Source: Flammeovirgaceae bacterium
GTDB lineage: Bacteria; Bacteroidota; Bacteroidia; Cytophagales; Cyclobacteriaceae
DNA: 64,000 bases
Direction: 5' to 3'
Assembly: GCA_020635915.1 (NCBI GenBank)
Contig: JACJYU010000001.1
Location: 434,001 to 498,000 of the forward strand
Shown: positions 51,799 to 60,688 of the stretch, in pieces
Position numbering within the stretch: the stretch's first letter is position 1
Layout: each line of letters opens with the position of its first letter
The notes under the pieces: model-generated
What the model was told of the DNA's origin: nothing
What the model saw: the letters and a program-made list of their open reading frames with translations, nothing else
Database searches by the model: none
Made by a program: the position numbers and the translations under genes

Positions 51799-53847
51799 TT
51801 ACCATATCTTTACCCTGTCAGCCTTTTCCCGATACAGCTCGTCCCCCGGCCTGACGTTGAACGCTTCATAAAAATATCCCACATTGCCCACCGGCCCGTT
51901 TGCCCTGAACCTGTTTGGGGCATGGGGGTCCACATTCACCTGTGTCCTCAGGCTTTCATCCTTGTCCTTGGAACGCCAGATGGTGGCCCAGGAAATAAAA
52001 AACCGCTGCTCCGGGGTAAACCCGTCAATTGGCCCCGGCCGTCCATTCTCCCTTAAAAACCTTTGCAGGCCATCATACGCCACGTTTACCCCGCCCAGGT
52101 CGCCAATGTTTTCCCCCAACGTGTATTCGCCCTGTACGAACACGCCCGGGAGCACTTCATACTTGTCAAATTGTTTGGCCAGCGAATCCCCTTTCCGTTG
52201 GAACCGTTTCAAGTCTTCTTCCTTCCACCAGTCCTTCAAATTCCCTTCAGCGTCAAATTTGCTTCCCGAGTCGTCAAACCCATGCGATATCTCATGGCCG
52301 ATCACTGCGCCAATGCCCCCATAGTTTACCGCTTCGTCCGCTTTGTAGTTATAAAACGGAGGCTGCAGGATGCCCGCAGGGAACACAATTTCATTGAAGA
52401 GGGGGTTGTAATAGGCGTTGACGGTCTGCGGGGACATTTGCCACTCCCTCCTGTCCACAGGTTTTCCCAATTTTTCAATATTCTTTTTCACCGACCACCG
52501 CGCGGCATTGACCACATTTTGATAATACGAAGAGGACTCCGGGGACTTGTCGACCTGGAGGCCCGCATAACTTTTCCAATCATCGGGGTAACCGATTTTT
52601 ACCGTAAAGGCACTGAGCTTGTCCAGCGCCTTTTGTTTGGTGGAGTCCGTCATCCAATCCAGTTGTTTTATCCGGTTGGCCAATGCCAGCCTGATGTTTT
52701 CCACCATGGCCATGGCCTTCTTTTTGGCTTCCGGTGGGAAGGCCTTTTCCACGTAAAGCTGTCCAATGGCCTCGCCCAGGTAGTTGTCGGTAACGGCCAG
52801 TACCCGCTTCCACCGCGGCCTCAACTTTTCCGTTCCGCGCAAATACCGGTTGTTGAATTGAAAGGATTCGTCCACGAAGGCATGGCCCAAATACGGGGCG
52901 GCACCGTTGATGGCCGTCCATTTGAGGTAGGCCTGCACATCGGCCCACCGGTTGCTTTCGATTATCTTTTGGCATGCCTTGATGAATTCGGGCTCCATCA
53001 CAACCACGCTGTCGATGTGCACGCCCAATCCTTCAAAATAACCATCCCAATCGATGCCACCTGCGAGGGCCTGCAATTGCGGGACGGCCCTTTTGTTGTA
53101 TAAGCGGGAAGGATCCCGGCTTTCTTCCTTGGTAAGGGTGGCCTTTGCCAGTTGCGTTTCGATGGCCATCACCTGGTCTGCGGATTTTTTTGCCTGTCCC
53201 GGGCCCTCGCCTGCCAACTGCATCATCCTCGTCACGTGGTCCTTATATTCCTGCCTGGTTTCCACCGACTTTTCGTCCATTTTCAGGTAATAGTCCCGCT
53301 CCGGCAGCCCCAGCCCGCCCGAAGACAGGTAGGCCGCGTTGGTTTTGGAGTCCATAAGGTCGGGAAACACGGAAAAACCAAAGAAGGCACCCCCGCCTTC
53401 CCCTTCCTGTTCAACCAGGTATTGTTGCAGCGAGGCAAGGTCGTTTATTTTCTTTATCCGGTCAAAGACAGGCGCCAGCACGGAGGCACCCACTTTTTCC
53501 GCCAGCAGGGAATCCATCCCGATGCCAAAAAAATCGGAGGCTTTCCGTTGGTCCGACCCTTCCACATATTTCGGGTTGTTGGCCGCCTCGTCCAATACCT
53601 GCAGCAGGATGGCATTGTTGTGCTCCGTCAGTTCGCCAAAGCTGTTCCAGCTTCCCCTGTCGGGCGGGATTTCCGTACGCGCGATCCAGCCCCCATTGGC
53701 AAAACCGAACAGGTCGTCCTGCGGGCGGATGGTCGTGTCCATATCGGCCAGGTTGAGGCCTTCGTGCACGGCTTCCCCTTTTTGTTCAGTGCCACAGGAG
53801 AAGGCGAGCAGGCCTATTATGAAAGAAAGGATTGGATAGCGTATCAT
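51799..53847 (-). CDS. M13-family zinc metallopeptidase lipoprotein (PepO/neprilysin-like)
   Basis: 682 aa. Lipoprotein signal with LAFSCGTEQ (Cys18). Catalytic NAYYNPLFNEIVFPAGIL, HEISH with the preceding VIGH, ENIGDLGG (third zinc ligand) and the VDPHAPNRFRANGPVGN substrate-binding segment, all intact. Degrades peptides in the periplasm or at the outer membrane. Confidence 0.96.
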   Translation of the reverse strand: MIRYPILSFIIGLLAFSCGTEQKGEAVHEGLNLADMDTTIRPQDDLFGFANGGWIARTEIPPDRGSWNSFGELTEHNNAILLQVLDEAANNPKYVEGSDQRKASDFFGIGMDSLLAEKVGASVLAPVFDRIKKINDLASLQQYLVEQEGEGGGAFFGFSVFPDLMDSKTNAAYLSSGGLGLPERDYYLKMDEKSVETRQEYKDHVTRMMQLAGEGPGQAKKSADQVMAIETQLAKATLTKEESRDPSRLYNKRAVPQLQALAGGIDWDGYFEGLGVHIDSVVVMEPEFIKACQKIIESNRWADVQAYLKWTAINGAAPYLGHAFVDESFQFNNRYLRGTEKLRPRWKRVLAVTDNYLGEAIGQLYVEKAFPPEAKKKAMAMVENIRLALANRIKQLDWMTDSTKQKALDKLSAFTVKIGYPDDWKSYAGLQVDKSPESSSYYQNVVNAARWSVKKNIEKLGKPVDRREWQMSPQTVNAYYNPLFNEIVFPAGILQPPFYNYKADEAVNYGGIGAVIGHEISHGFDDSGSKFDAEGNLKDWWKEEDLKRFQRKGDSLAKQFDKYEVLPGVFVQGEYTLGENIGDLGGVNVAYDGLQRFLRENGRPGPIDGFTPEQRFFISWATIWRSKDKDESLRTQVNVDPHAPNRFRANGPVGNVGYFYEAFNVRPGDELYREKADRVKIW

Positions 53848-53868
53848 ATTTCAAGGGGTTTACGAAGC

Positions 53869-53898
53869 CAAATGTAAGGATAACATAACTATAACAAC
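53869..53898 (-). promoter_or_regulatory. Promoter of the M13 peptidase gene
   Basis: Minus-strand TACATTTG (53869-53876) is an exact TAnnTTTG match with GTTG 18 nt upstream in the -33 position. The predicted start is about 15 nt before the ATG. Confidence 0.65.
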
Positions 53899-53960
53899 AT
53901 AACCATGACAAAGGCTGGCACTTTACCCGAAGGCCCCCTAAATTAGGGGCAGTAACAACA

Positions 53961-54452
53961 ATGGCCAAGGTTTCCACAGCAGTCATCCGTGCTTTGCGGC
54001 ATACCGCAAAACGCATAAGGGGCAGCCACGACTACCAGTGGGGCCACATGGGCGCCTGCAATTGCGGTTTCCTGGCCCAGGAGGTGACCCGGCTCACCCG
54101 GAAAGACATCCATGCACGGGCCATGGAAGGGCACGGGGACTGGAGCGAACAGCTACGCGATTATTGCCCCACCAGCGGGATGGGCATGGACAACCTGATT
54201 TCGGCATTACTGGACTTTGGGTTTGACATCGATGACCTGCGGCACCTGGAGCGGCTGTCCGACCCGAACGTATTGGGCGCACTGCCCCCGGAAAACCGTT
54301 ACCTGCGCCACAACCAGAAAGCGGACGTGGCCACCTACCTGGAAGTCATGGCCAACCGGCTGGAAGGCAAGCTTGCCGCGATAGCGGCCACCCACGCACC
54401 CGGTACCCCAGTGAGGAAGGCCGCACGGGGACGTGTGGCACAAATCGCGTGA
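53961..54452 (+). CDS. Conserved hypothetical protein
   Basis: 163 aa, soluble, no signal peptide. Contains a Cys/His-rich patch (DYQWGHMGACNCGFLAQEV) and MEGHGDWSEQLRDYCPTSGM, then LERLSDPNVLGALPPENR. I know the pattern only as a conserved Bacteroidota hypothetical. The clustered Cys and His suggest a metal site (inference). No operon partner; the next gene is convergent. Confidence 0.7.
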   Translation: MAKVSTAVIRALRHTAKRIRGSHDYQWGHMGACNCGFLAQEVTRLTRKDIHARAMEGHGDWSEQLRDYCPTSGMGMDNLISALLDFGFDIDDLRHLERLSDPNVLGALPPENRYLRHNQKADVATYLEVMANRLEGKLAAIAATHAPGTPVRKAARGRVAQIA

Positions 54453-54458
54453 CGCCCA

Positions 54459-54998
54459 TCATCCATTTGGCCACCTGTAGAGGACACAGTCCCTGGGTTG
54501 GTTGTTTTGGTTTACGAACCTAAACCATTTGACCAGCCTTGCTTCCTCCACCATTCCGGTTTTTTGCAGCACTTTTTGGGAGGCCACGTTGCCGGTGTCC
54601 ACGAACGTCCAAATCCTGTAGACGCCCTTCCATGTTGTCAGCTTTTTGAGCAGGCCCGATACCGCTTCCGTGGCATACCCATTGTTCCAAACCGTAGGGC
54701 TCATGATGTACCCCACCTGGACATTGCCCCGGTCGTTGACCACGCCCACCGAGCCTATCAATTTATTGTCCATTTTTGTCCTTACGGAATAATTATAGGC
54801 CAAGCCCGCCTCCCAGTCGGCAATGGCCTGGCGGATGTATTTGTTGGTGTCGGCCACGGATTGGTGCACCGGCCAGGACACATACCGCGTGGCTTCCCAC
54901 TTGCTGGCATAAGCATAGAAAATTTCTTCCGCATCTTCGTATTTTAGCTTCCTGGCCATAAGCCTTTCCGTGGCGAGGCTTTCGGGTAAATGTTGCAT
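54459..54998 (-). CDS. GNAT-family N-acetyltransferase (RimJ/RimL-like)
   Basis: 179 aa from the ATG at 54998. LATERLMARKLKYEDAEEIF opening, QVGYIMSPTVWNNGYATEAV acetyl-CoA loop and VDTGNVASQKVLQKTGMVEEA match the RimJ/RimL subgroup, which acetylates protein N-termini or small amines. Substrate unknown. Only 4 nt separate it from the divergent small gene. Confidence 0.9.
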   Translation of the reverse strand: MQHLPESLATERLMARKLKYEDAEEIFYAYASKWEATRYVSWPVHQSVADTNKYIRQAIADWEAGLAYNYSVRTKMDNKLIGSVGVVNDRGNVQVGYIMSPTVWNNGYATEAVSGLLKKLTTWKGVYRIWTFVDTGNVASQKVLQKTGMVEEARLVKWFRFVNQNNQPRDCVLYRWPNG

Positions 54999-55002
54999 CC
55001 TT

Positions 55003-55242
55003 ATGGGTAATTCGGGTATCGTCCACCAATATTTCAAAAAAGAAACGGGTGGGGCAAAACTTTTTGTAAAACTTAACCCTGTCCAGTTCCAGGGGGTTGA
55101 GTTGATTGTTCATCCCAATGGCGAACTGGAAACCACGGAGAGGGAATTTGACGAAGGGATATACGAAGACCTGGAGGCCGATGGGTTCCGGGAAGTATCG
55201 GGGATGGAATTCCACCTTTACTTTTCCGGGCTGGCGAAATAA
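55003..55242 (+). CDS. Small conserved-looking hypothetical protein
   Basis: 79 aa from the ATG at 55003 (the true start may be slightly downstream, near HQYFKKE). The body reads like a folded alpha/beta domain: KLFVKLNPVQFQGVELIVH, then EREFDEGIYEDLEADGF and EFHLYFSGLAK. No family recognised. It is followed by the SRP RNA promoter, which begins 5 nt after its stop. Confidence 0.6.
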   Translation: MGNSGIVHQYFKKETGGAKLFVKLNPVQFQGVELIVHPNGELETTEREFDEGIYEDLEADGFREVSGMEFHLYFSGLAK

Positions 55243-55246
55243 CCGG

Positions 55247-55277
55247 TTTGCGCTTTGGTGGCTATCGCTTACCTTTG
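55247..55277 (+). promoter_or_regulatory. SRP RNA promoter
   Basis: TTTG (55247-55250), exactly 19 nt, TACCTTTG (55270-55277): a full match to the Bacteroidota consensus, ending 6 nt before the RNA 5' end. Confidence 0.85.
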
Positions 55278-55282
55278 CCACC

Positions 55283-55380
55283 GGCAAATCGGCACGACCA
55301 GCTCCTGCCGAACCCCCCCAGGACCGGAAGGTAGCAAGGGTAGGCAGTCGTAGCGGTGCGATGTTCGATTTGCCCTTTTT
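55283..55380 (+). ncRNA. ffs: Signal recognition particle RNA (4.5S type)
   Basis: Contains the universal domain IV core CCAGGACCGGAAGGTAGCA (from 55318) with the GGAA tetraloop and asymmetric loop, closed by GGCAAATCG (55283-55291) pairing with CGATTTGCC (55366-55374), then a T run as terminator. Binds Ffh for membrane protein targeting. Confidence 0.95.
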
Positions 55381-55408
55381 TACCCTCCAGCCACCTAATC
55401 CCCTATTT

Positions 55409-55438
55409 TCTGTTAATTTTATACCGAAATTATCTTTG
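55409..55438 (+). promoter_or_regulatory. Promoter of the transaldolase-like gene
   Basis: TATCTTTG (55431-55438) is an exact -7 match, with TCTG 18 nt upstream as a weak -33 element. Predicted leader about 16 nt. Confidence 0.65.
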
Positions 55439-55460
55439 ACCACAACTGCTATACATACTT

Positions 55461-56117
55461 ATGAAATTTTTTATCGATACCGCCAACCTGCAAGAAATAA
55501 AGGACGCCCATGATTTGGGGGTGCTGGACGGGGTGACCACCAATCCTTCCCTGATGGCCAAAGAGGGCATTTCGGGGGCAGGGAACATCCGGGACCATTA
55601 CAAGGCCATCTGCGGTATTGTGGACAACAACGTAAGCGCAGAGGTGATTGCCACGGAATTCGATGCCATCATCAAGGAGGGCAGGGAACTGGCCAAGATC
55701 GATGACAAGATCGTGGTAAAGGTGCCGATGATCAAGGAAGGGATAAAGGCGATCAAGAAATTCCACAGTGAAGGGATCCGGACGAACTGCACCCTGGTTT
55801 TTTCCCCGGGACAGGCCATCCTTGCCGCCAAGGCCGGGGCCAATTACCTTTCCCCTTTCATCGGGCGGCTGGACGACATCTCCCAGGACGGGTTGGATTT
55901 GATTGCCCAGGTGCGCCACATCTATGACAACTATGGTTTTGAAACCGAAATACTGGCCGCCAGCATCCGGCACACCATGCACCTGATACAATGTGCGGAA
56001 ATCGGGGCAGACGTGGTGACCTGTCCGCTGAAAGTAATCATGGATTTGCTGAAGCATCCCCTTACCGACATCGGCCTGGAGAAATTTTTGGCAGACCACA
56101 AAAAAGCCAACGGCTAG
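55461..56117 (+). CDS. Transaldolase / fructose-6-phosphate aldolase family
   Basis: 218 aa, the short form. MKFFIDTANLQEIKDA start, GVTTNPSLMAKEG, KVPMIKEGIKAIKKF with the Schiff-base Lys, TNCTLVFSPGQAILAAKAGA and SPFIGRLDD. Short members act either as transaldolase in the pentose phosphate pathway or as fructose-6-phosphate aldolase; sequence alone does not decide. ftsE follows after 2 nt. Confidence 0.93.
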   Translation: MKFFIDTANLQEIKDAHDLGVLDGVTTNPSLMAKEGISGAGNIRDHYKAICGIVDNNVSAEVIATEFDAIIKEGRELAKIDDKIVVKVPMIKEGIKAIKKFHSEGIRTNCTLVFSPGQAILAAKAGANYLSPFIGRLDDISQDGLDLIAQVRHIYDNYGFETEILAASIRHTMHLIQCAEIGADVVTCPLKVIMDLLKHPLTDIGLEKFLADHKKANG

Positions 56118-56119
56118 GT

Positions 56120-56833
56120 ATGTTTTCTTCCGATCCCGTAGTGCGTGTGGAAGATGCCACCATTTTTCAGGACCACAATTCCGTATTGAACAACATTTCC
56201 TTTGAGATCGGCAAGGGCGAGTTTGTTTTCCTCGTGGGGCGTACCGGGTCGGGGAAGTCGTCCCTGCTCAAAACCCTTTATGGGGACCTGCCCTTGCGCC
56301 TGGGCGACACCCAGGTGGCAGGCTTCAACATCCGGGAGATCAAGCCGAAGGAAGTACCCCTGTTAAGAAGGAAGATAGGCATCATCTTTCAGGATTTTCA
56401 ACTCTTTCCTGACCGCACGGTAGGGGAAAACCTAAACTTTGTAATGAAGGCCACGGGATGGAAAGAGGGGGCAAAGACCAAAAGCCGGCTGGCGGAGGTG
56501 CTCATGCAGGTAGGCCTGGGGTCGGTGGAGAAGAAAATGCCCCACCAACTTTCCGGTGGCGAACAGCAGCGGGTGGTCATTGCCCGTGCGCTGATCAACG
56601 AGCCGCTCATCCTCATTGCTGACGAACCTACCGGCAACCTTGACCCTTCCGTTTCCACCGGGATACTCAAGCTGTTCCAGCAAATCAACAAAAGCGGCAC
56701 TGCCGTGCTGATGGCCACCCACAGCTACGGGCTTATCAAAAAATTCCCCTCCCGCGTGATCAAATGCGAGAATGGCAAGATACTGGATTCTGCCGTGGAG
56801 GAGTTTGAGTTGAAAAGTGACGAGGGTTTCTAG
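56120..56833 (+). CDS. ftsE: Cell-division ATP-binding protein FtsE
   Basis: 237 aa from the ATG at 56120. Walker A GRTGSGKS (40-47 region), Q loop IIFQDFQLFPDRTVGEN, signature LSGGEQQRV, Walker B LILIADEPTGNLD and H loop MATHSYG. The QLFPDRTVGEN pattern is FtsE-like. No ftsX is adjacent. Its TAG stop shares bases with the opposing stop in CTAG (56830-56833). Confidence 0.88.
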   Translation: MFSSDPVVRVEDATIFQDHNSVLNNISFEIGKGEFVFLVGRTGSGKSSLLKTLYGDLPLRLGDTQVAGFNIREIKPKEVPLLRRKIGIIFQDFQLFPDRTVGENLNFVMKATGWKEGAKTKSRLAEVLMQVGLGSVEKKMPHQLSGGEQQRVVIARALINEPLILIADEPTGNLDPSVSTGILKLFQQINKSGTAVLMATHSYGLIKKFPSRVIKCENGKILDSAVEEFELKSDEGF

Positions 56834-57366
56834 GCCGAAGCCCCTTTCTTTTTTTCCTTTTTCAAGTCTTCCAACCGCTCTATTTGCTGGTTGAGCAGGT
56901 CAATCCGCACGAGGATGTTCAGGATCAGGGCATCCCTAATTTCCTTGCTTGGGCGCGTGTTCATCTGGCCGCGCAGCACCTGGTACATGGCATCCAGTTT
57001 TTCAAAGTCCTGGGTAAACTGGCCACTTTCAAAGGGGCCCCCCAAGCCATCTATCAGGGCTACCTTTTTGGCTATTTCGCCCTTGTAAAAAGATTCCACA
57101 TCCTTAAACTCCCCCTGCAACTGCATGTCGCTGGTTTTCGCGGAAGCCTTTCCGGCCCCCTCGCCCCCCCTGCCGATCAAAAGAAAAACGGACAAGGCCA
57201 ACAACAACATGGCCGCGGCCCTCCAGGCCACCACCGAATGCCAAAGGGGCACGCCCTTCCCGCCCGGCAGCCTTGCCAAAATGGAGCCCCACGTGTTTGC
57301 CCGGGGCGCTTTGTCGTCAAAGGCCTCCCTGTTCCCATCGATGAATTCCTTAAGCGAACTTTTCAT
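56830..57366 (-). CDS. Putative anti-sigma factor, single TM
   Basis: 178 aa. Short cytosolic N-terminus, one TM (about 46-65), then a periplasmic helical domain with a C-terminal coiled coil (NQQIERLEDLKKEKKKG). Directly downstream of an ECF sigma gene on the same strand, the usual place for its membrane anti-sigma factor. It lacks an obvious HxxxCxxC zinc motif, so the assignment rests on context. The 116 nt gap before it holds hairpin element copy 2. Confidence 0.68.
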   Translation of the reverse strand: MKSSLKEFIDGNREAFDDKAPRANTWGSILARLPGGKGVPLWHSVVAWRAAAMLLLALSVFLLIGRGGEGAGKASAKTSDMQLQGEFKDVESFYKGEIAKKVALIDGLGGPFESGQFTQDFEKLDAMYQVLRGQMNTRPSKEIRDALILNILVRIDLLNQQIERLEDLKKEKKKGASA

Positions 57367-57452
57367 TTGTTAATAATTGATTTTTAGTGGCCATATGGAA
57401 CCACCCGTTATTATTATACTGTTGGGCATGTCCATTACATGGCGGTTTCATT
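57361..57452 (-). repeat. Dispersed hairpin element copy 2 (sigma / anti-sigma gap)
   Basis: About 80 percent identical to 38891-38983. Arms GGAACCACC and GGCGGTTTC can pair; compared with copy 1 the T-A pair became C-G, while a second change (G to A) is not compensated. The outer TTTCAT gives the ATG of the anti-sigma gene on the minus strand. Confidence 0.72.
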
Positions 57453-57482
57453 TCCCAAATATTTAATTGCCCCATCATTTTT

Positions 57483-58049
57483 TTAACAGGAACCCCTGTT
57501 GGCCCAGCCCTCTTCGAGGAGGAGTTCCCTCAGTTTTTTTTTCGACCGGTTAAATTGCGACTTTGAGGTGGATTCCGAAATCCCCAATATTTCGGCAATT
57601 TCACCGTGGTCGTAGCCTTCCAGCAAGTACAGCGAAAGGACCACCCTATATCCGTGCGGCAACCTGTCCATTGCCCGCTTTACCTTCTCCACCGTGAAGG
57701 GGAAGCCCCGCAGCGCGTCTTCGTCCTCCTCCGGTTTTTCCACCGGCCCATCGTCCGGGAAGCGGTCCCATTTTTTCCTTTTGACCGCATTGATGGCCTT
57801 GTTCACCACAATGCGTTTCAGCCAGGCGCCAAAGGTGGCTTCTCCCCTGTAGTGTTTTAAATTTTTGAAAGCGCTTATGAACCCTTCCTGGAGCACGTCA
57901 TGCGCCTCGTCATCGTCATGCACAATCCGGAAGGCCACGTTGTACATGCTGCGGCTGAAGCGTTTGTACAGCTCATAATACGCCCCCCTGTCCCCGTGGA
58001 GGCACTTTTCTATAATATCTTCAAGAATATGTTCAGTATGGCCTCCCAA
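57483..58049 (-). CDS. ECF-type RNA polymerase sigma factor
   Basis: 188 aa. Region 2 (AYYELYKRFSRSMYNVAFRI, DDDEAHDVLQEGFISAF) and region 4 (LPHGYRVVLSLYLLEGYDHGEIAEILGISESTSKSQFNRSKKKL, here described by its helix-turn-helix around residue 145-170) are complete, linked by an acidic spacer. The only start in frame is TTG at 58049. A nearby ATG at 58062 is in another frame and stops early. Likely controlled by the adjacent TM protein. Confidence 0.9.
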   Translation of the reverse strand: MGGHTEHILEDIIEKCLHGDRGAYYELYKRFSRSMYNVAFRIVHDDDEAHDVLQEGFISAFKNLKHYRGEATFGAWLKRIVVNKAINAVKRKKWDRFPDDGPVEKPEEDEDALRGFPFTVEKVKRAMDRLPHGYRVVLSLYLLEGYDHGEIAEILGISESTSKSQFNRSKKKLRELLLEEGWANRGSC

Positions 58050-58099
58050 ACAAAGTTATCACTCATACCCAAAGACAAGCCATTGGCCAAAAGGTTGCA

Positions 58100-58885
58100 T
58101 CAGCCTTTGTCCAATTCCGAAAGGTTGGAGATGGCCGGCTGAAAATCCGGGGCCTCTTTGATGATGTCCTCAAAAACTTTTTTAGCCCCGGCCTTGTCCC
58201 CCCTGGCCTTGAAGATAAGCCCTTTCAGGTTTAAGATGGCCAATTTCATGGGGAAGTCCTTTTGTTTGTTGCTGCTGTCCTTAAACCCTATATCATACTT
58301 TTCGATATCCGGTTTGCCCAGGAGGATGCCCACGTTGGTCAGGGATTCCTCATAGCGCTTCAGGTCAAATTGCATGAAAGCTATTTTGTACAGGGTCAGG
58401 GTGCTGTTGGTCAGCAGGTACAGTGTTTCATAGTTTTGGAGCGAGCGGTCCAAAATGCCCAGTCCTTCGAACGATGCCGCGGACAGTTGCAGGTAGTTTT
58501 GGTTTTTCGGGTCCCGGGCCAGCAGTTCCTGGCTCACCAGGGTGGCCGAGGCATATTGCCTGTTTTCATAATAAAAGTAGGCCAAGTTGTAAATGATGGA
58601 GTCTGTGCCCGGGTTAATAACGATCATATCATAAAGGGCATCCTTTGCCACCTGCCCATCGTTCCACCGCGATGCCAGCGCATATTTTTTATAGAAATGG
58701 GCCAGCAGGGAATCTATGGTCCCCGCAGCGGGGATTTTGGTGGCAGGCGGAGGGGCCTGTTCCACCACACCGGCATCCTTTTCCTTTTCCACCTTTTTCT
58801 TTTGGGCATCCGCCACCAAAAAACCAAACATGGCTATCAGGAAGGCGGAAAGTTTCAGCGCTCCCATGGTACAATCCTTCAGCAT
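58100..58885 (-). CDS. Secreted TPR-repeat protein
   Basis: 261 aa from the ATG at 58885, 1 nt after the preceding stop; an ATG at 58867 with AAGGA upstream is equally plausible. Signal peptide ending VADAQ, a Lys/Glu/Pro linker, then about five TPR-like helical pairs (for example ILDRSLQNYETLYLLTNSTL, GDKAGAKKVFEDIIKEAPDF). Probably a periplasmic scaffold. It lies between the nucleotidyltransferase and sigma genes on the same strand. Confidence 0.8.
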   Translation of the reverse strand: MLKDCTMGALKLSAFLIAMFGFLVADAQKKKVEKEKDAGVVEQAPPPATKIPAAGTIDSLLAHFYKKYALASRWNDGQVAKDALYDMIVINPGTDSIIYNLAYFYYENRQYASATLVSQELLARDPKNQNYLQLSAASFEGLGILDRSLQNYETLYLLTNSTLTLYKIAFMQFDLKRYEESLTNVGILLGKPDIEKYDIGFKDSSNKQKDFPMKLAILNLKGLIFKARGDKAGAKKVFEDIIKEAPDFQPAISNLSELDKG

Positions 58886-58886
58886 T

Positions 58887-60302
58887 TTATTTTTCGATTT
58901 TATCCAATCCTTTTTTACGTGCGATTTCCAGCATAAGGGCATAGGCCTGGTCCCTGTCGTTTTCAATTTCGCCATCCAATATCGCATCTTTTATCCGTTC
59001 TTTTATCTCCCCCACCACCGGGCCGGGCGGAATATTGAACAATTTTATTATTTCGTCCCCTTTAATGGGGGGCTGAAAGTTCCTCACCTTGTCCTTTTCC
59101 TCCACGGCCTTCATCCTTTCCTCCACCAGGTCAAAGTTTTTCAGGTACCGGGCCACCTTTTCATTGTTCTTGGAAGTGATGTCGGCACGGCACAGCAGCA
59201 TCAGCGCCTCGGTGTCGTCCCCCGCCTCGAACAAGAGCCGTCTCACGGCCGAGTCCGTCACCTCCCTGGCCAGTGCGATGGGCCTCAGGTGCAGGCGCAC
59301 CAGCTTCTGCACAAAGAGCATCCTTTCGTCCATGGGCAATTTCAGCCTGCGGAATATTTTGGGGACCATGCGCGCGCCCTTGTCCTCATGCCCATGAAAG
59401 GTCCAGCCCTGCACCTTATCGAACCTCTTGGTGGCCGGCTTGGCAATGTCATGAAGGATAGCGGCCCACCGCAGCCACAGGTCGCTCGAAGATTTGGCGG
59501 TATTGTCCAGTACCTGAAGGGTGTGGTAGAAGTTGTCCTTATGGCCCTTGTTGTCGATGTTCTCCACGCCATGCAAGGCCACCATCTCGGGAAAAAATTC
59601 CTTCAACAGGCCGCTGTGGAACAGCAATTTGAAACCATAGGACGGCACAGGCGAAAGGACAACCTTATTGAGTTCATCGATGGTCCGCTCCATGGACACA
59701 ATTTTCAGCCGTGCGGCATGGCTGCCGATGGCCGCGAAGGTGGAAGCCTCGATATCGAAACCCAATTGGGACGCAAACCGAATGGCCCGCATCATGCGCA
59801 GCGGGTCGTCCGAAAAAGTGATATCCGGTGCCAGGGGCGTGCGTATCATTTTCTTCCGGATATCGGCCATTCCATCAAACGGGTCGGTCAACGTTCCCCA
59901 GTTGCCGGCATTCAGCCCGATGGCCATCGCATTGATGGTGAAATCCCTCCTGTTCTGGTCGTCCTCCAGGGAGCCATCCTCCACCAGGGGCTTTCTTGAC
60001 CCTTCCCTGTAGGACTCCTTGCGAGCCCCCACGAACTCCAGTTCAAGCCCGTTCCAGTCGATGCGTGCCGTGCCAAAATTTTTAAAAACCGTGACCCTCA
60101 ACCCCCCCAAAGCCCGGGCCACCTCGCGGGCAAGGGCTATCCCGCTGCCCACACACAAAAAATCAATGTCTTTGACCGGCCTTTCCAGGACGAGGTCGCG
60201 CACATAACCGCCCACCACATAGCAGGGCACGCCAAGGCCATCGGCCACTTTTCCAACGGTGGCGAAAACGGGGTTACGATCCAGTTTAGAAGAGAAACTC
60301 AT
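58887..60302 (-). CDS. CCA-adding / poly(A) polymerase-type nucleotidyltransferase with HD domain
   Basis: 471 aa from the ATG at 60302. Nucleotidyltransferase head GGYVRD (31-36) and DID (45-47), RRDFTINAMA, DDPLRMMRAIRFASQLGF, and an HD domain (LHDIAKPATKRF near residue 260). Probably adds CCA to tRNAs, which fits two tRNAs in this window that do not encode it. A poly(A) polymerase role cannot be excluded. Confidence 0.92.
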   Translation of the reverse strand: MSFSSKLDRNPVFATVGKVADGLGVPCYVVGGYVRDLVLERPVKDIDFLCVGSGIALAREVARALGGLRVTVFKNFGTARIDWNGLELEFVGARKESYREGSRKPLVEDGSLEDDQNRRDFTINAMAIGLNAGNWGTLTDPFDGMADIRKKMIRTPLAPDITFSDDPLRMMRAIRFASQLGFDIEASTFAAIGSHAARLKIVSMERTIDELNKVVLSPVPSYGFKLLFHSGLLKEFFPEMVALHGVENIDNKGHKDNFYHTLQVLDNTAKSSSDLWLRWAAILHDIAKPATKRFDKVQGWTFHGHEDKGARMVPKIFRRLKLPMDERMLFVQKLVRLHLRPIALAREVTDSAVRRLLFEAGDDTEALMLLCRADITSKNNEKVARYLKNFDLVEERMKAVEEKDKVRNFQPPIKGDEIIKLFNIPPGPVVGEIKERIKDAILDGEIENDRDQAYALMLEIARKKGLDKIEK

Positions 60303-60688
60303 ACCTAACGAGGGCAAACAAGCCGCAAAGTTAAGGTTTTAGGGCAAAAAGTAAGTCCTGTGGCACGGCCAGGCCACATTCGGCAACGACTGATGGGATA
60401 AAGGAAGCCTAAAATGTGCCGGATCCCGATTTCTTCCCCGATGTCGCCACTTTATTGGAATGACTGCATAACTGAAACCTGATATTGGGCGGGCCGGGCA
60501 TGAGAAGGGGAAAATGGTATTGGGAAGTTGCCAAGGGGGCGCGAAGGGGCTGGATGGGCCAACTTTATAATCCGGTTTTTTCGGAACAGGCCCGGGAACG
60601 CGATGGTTTTCCCTTCCAAATAGGGTTGGGCGTTGACGGAGGCCTGCCTGGGGGTTAACGCCCCGCCCCCACCCACCGGAAGGCATGA
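60303..60688. other. Intergenic stretch without recognised content
   Basis: 386 bp between the nucleotidyltransferase start and the PorP/SprF stop. The open frames crossing it have biased, family-less composition. I see no repeat, RNA or convincing promoter in it. Confidence 0.6.

Noticed and set aside
58010..58070. Frameshift in the sigma factor at an upstream ATG in another frame
   Set aside because: The TTG start gives a normal-length sigma factor with complete region 2, so no frameshift need be assumed.
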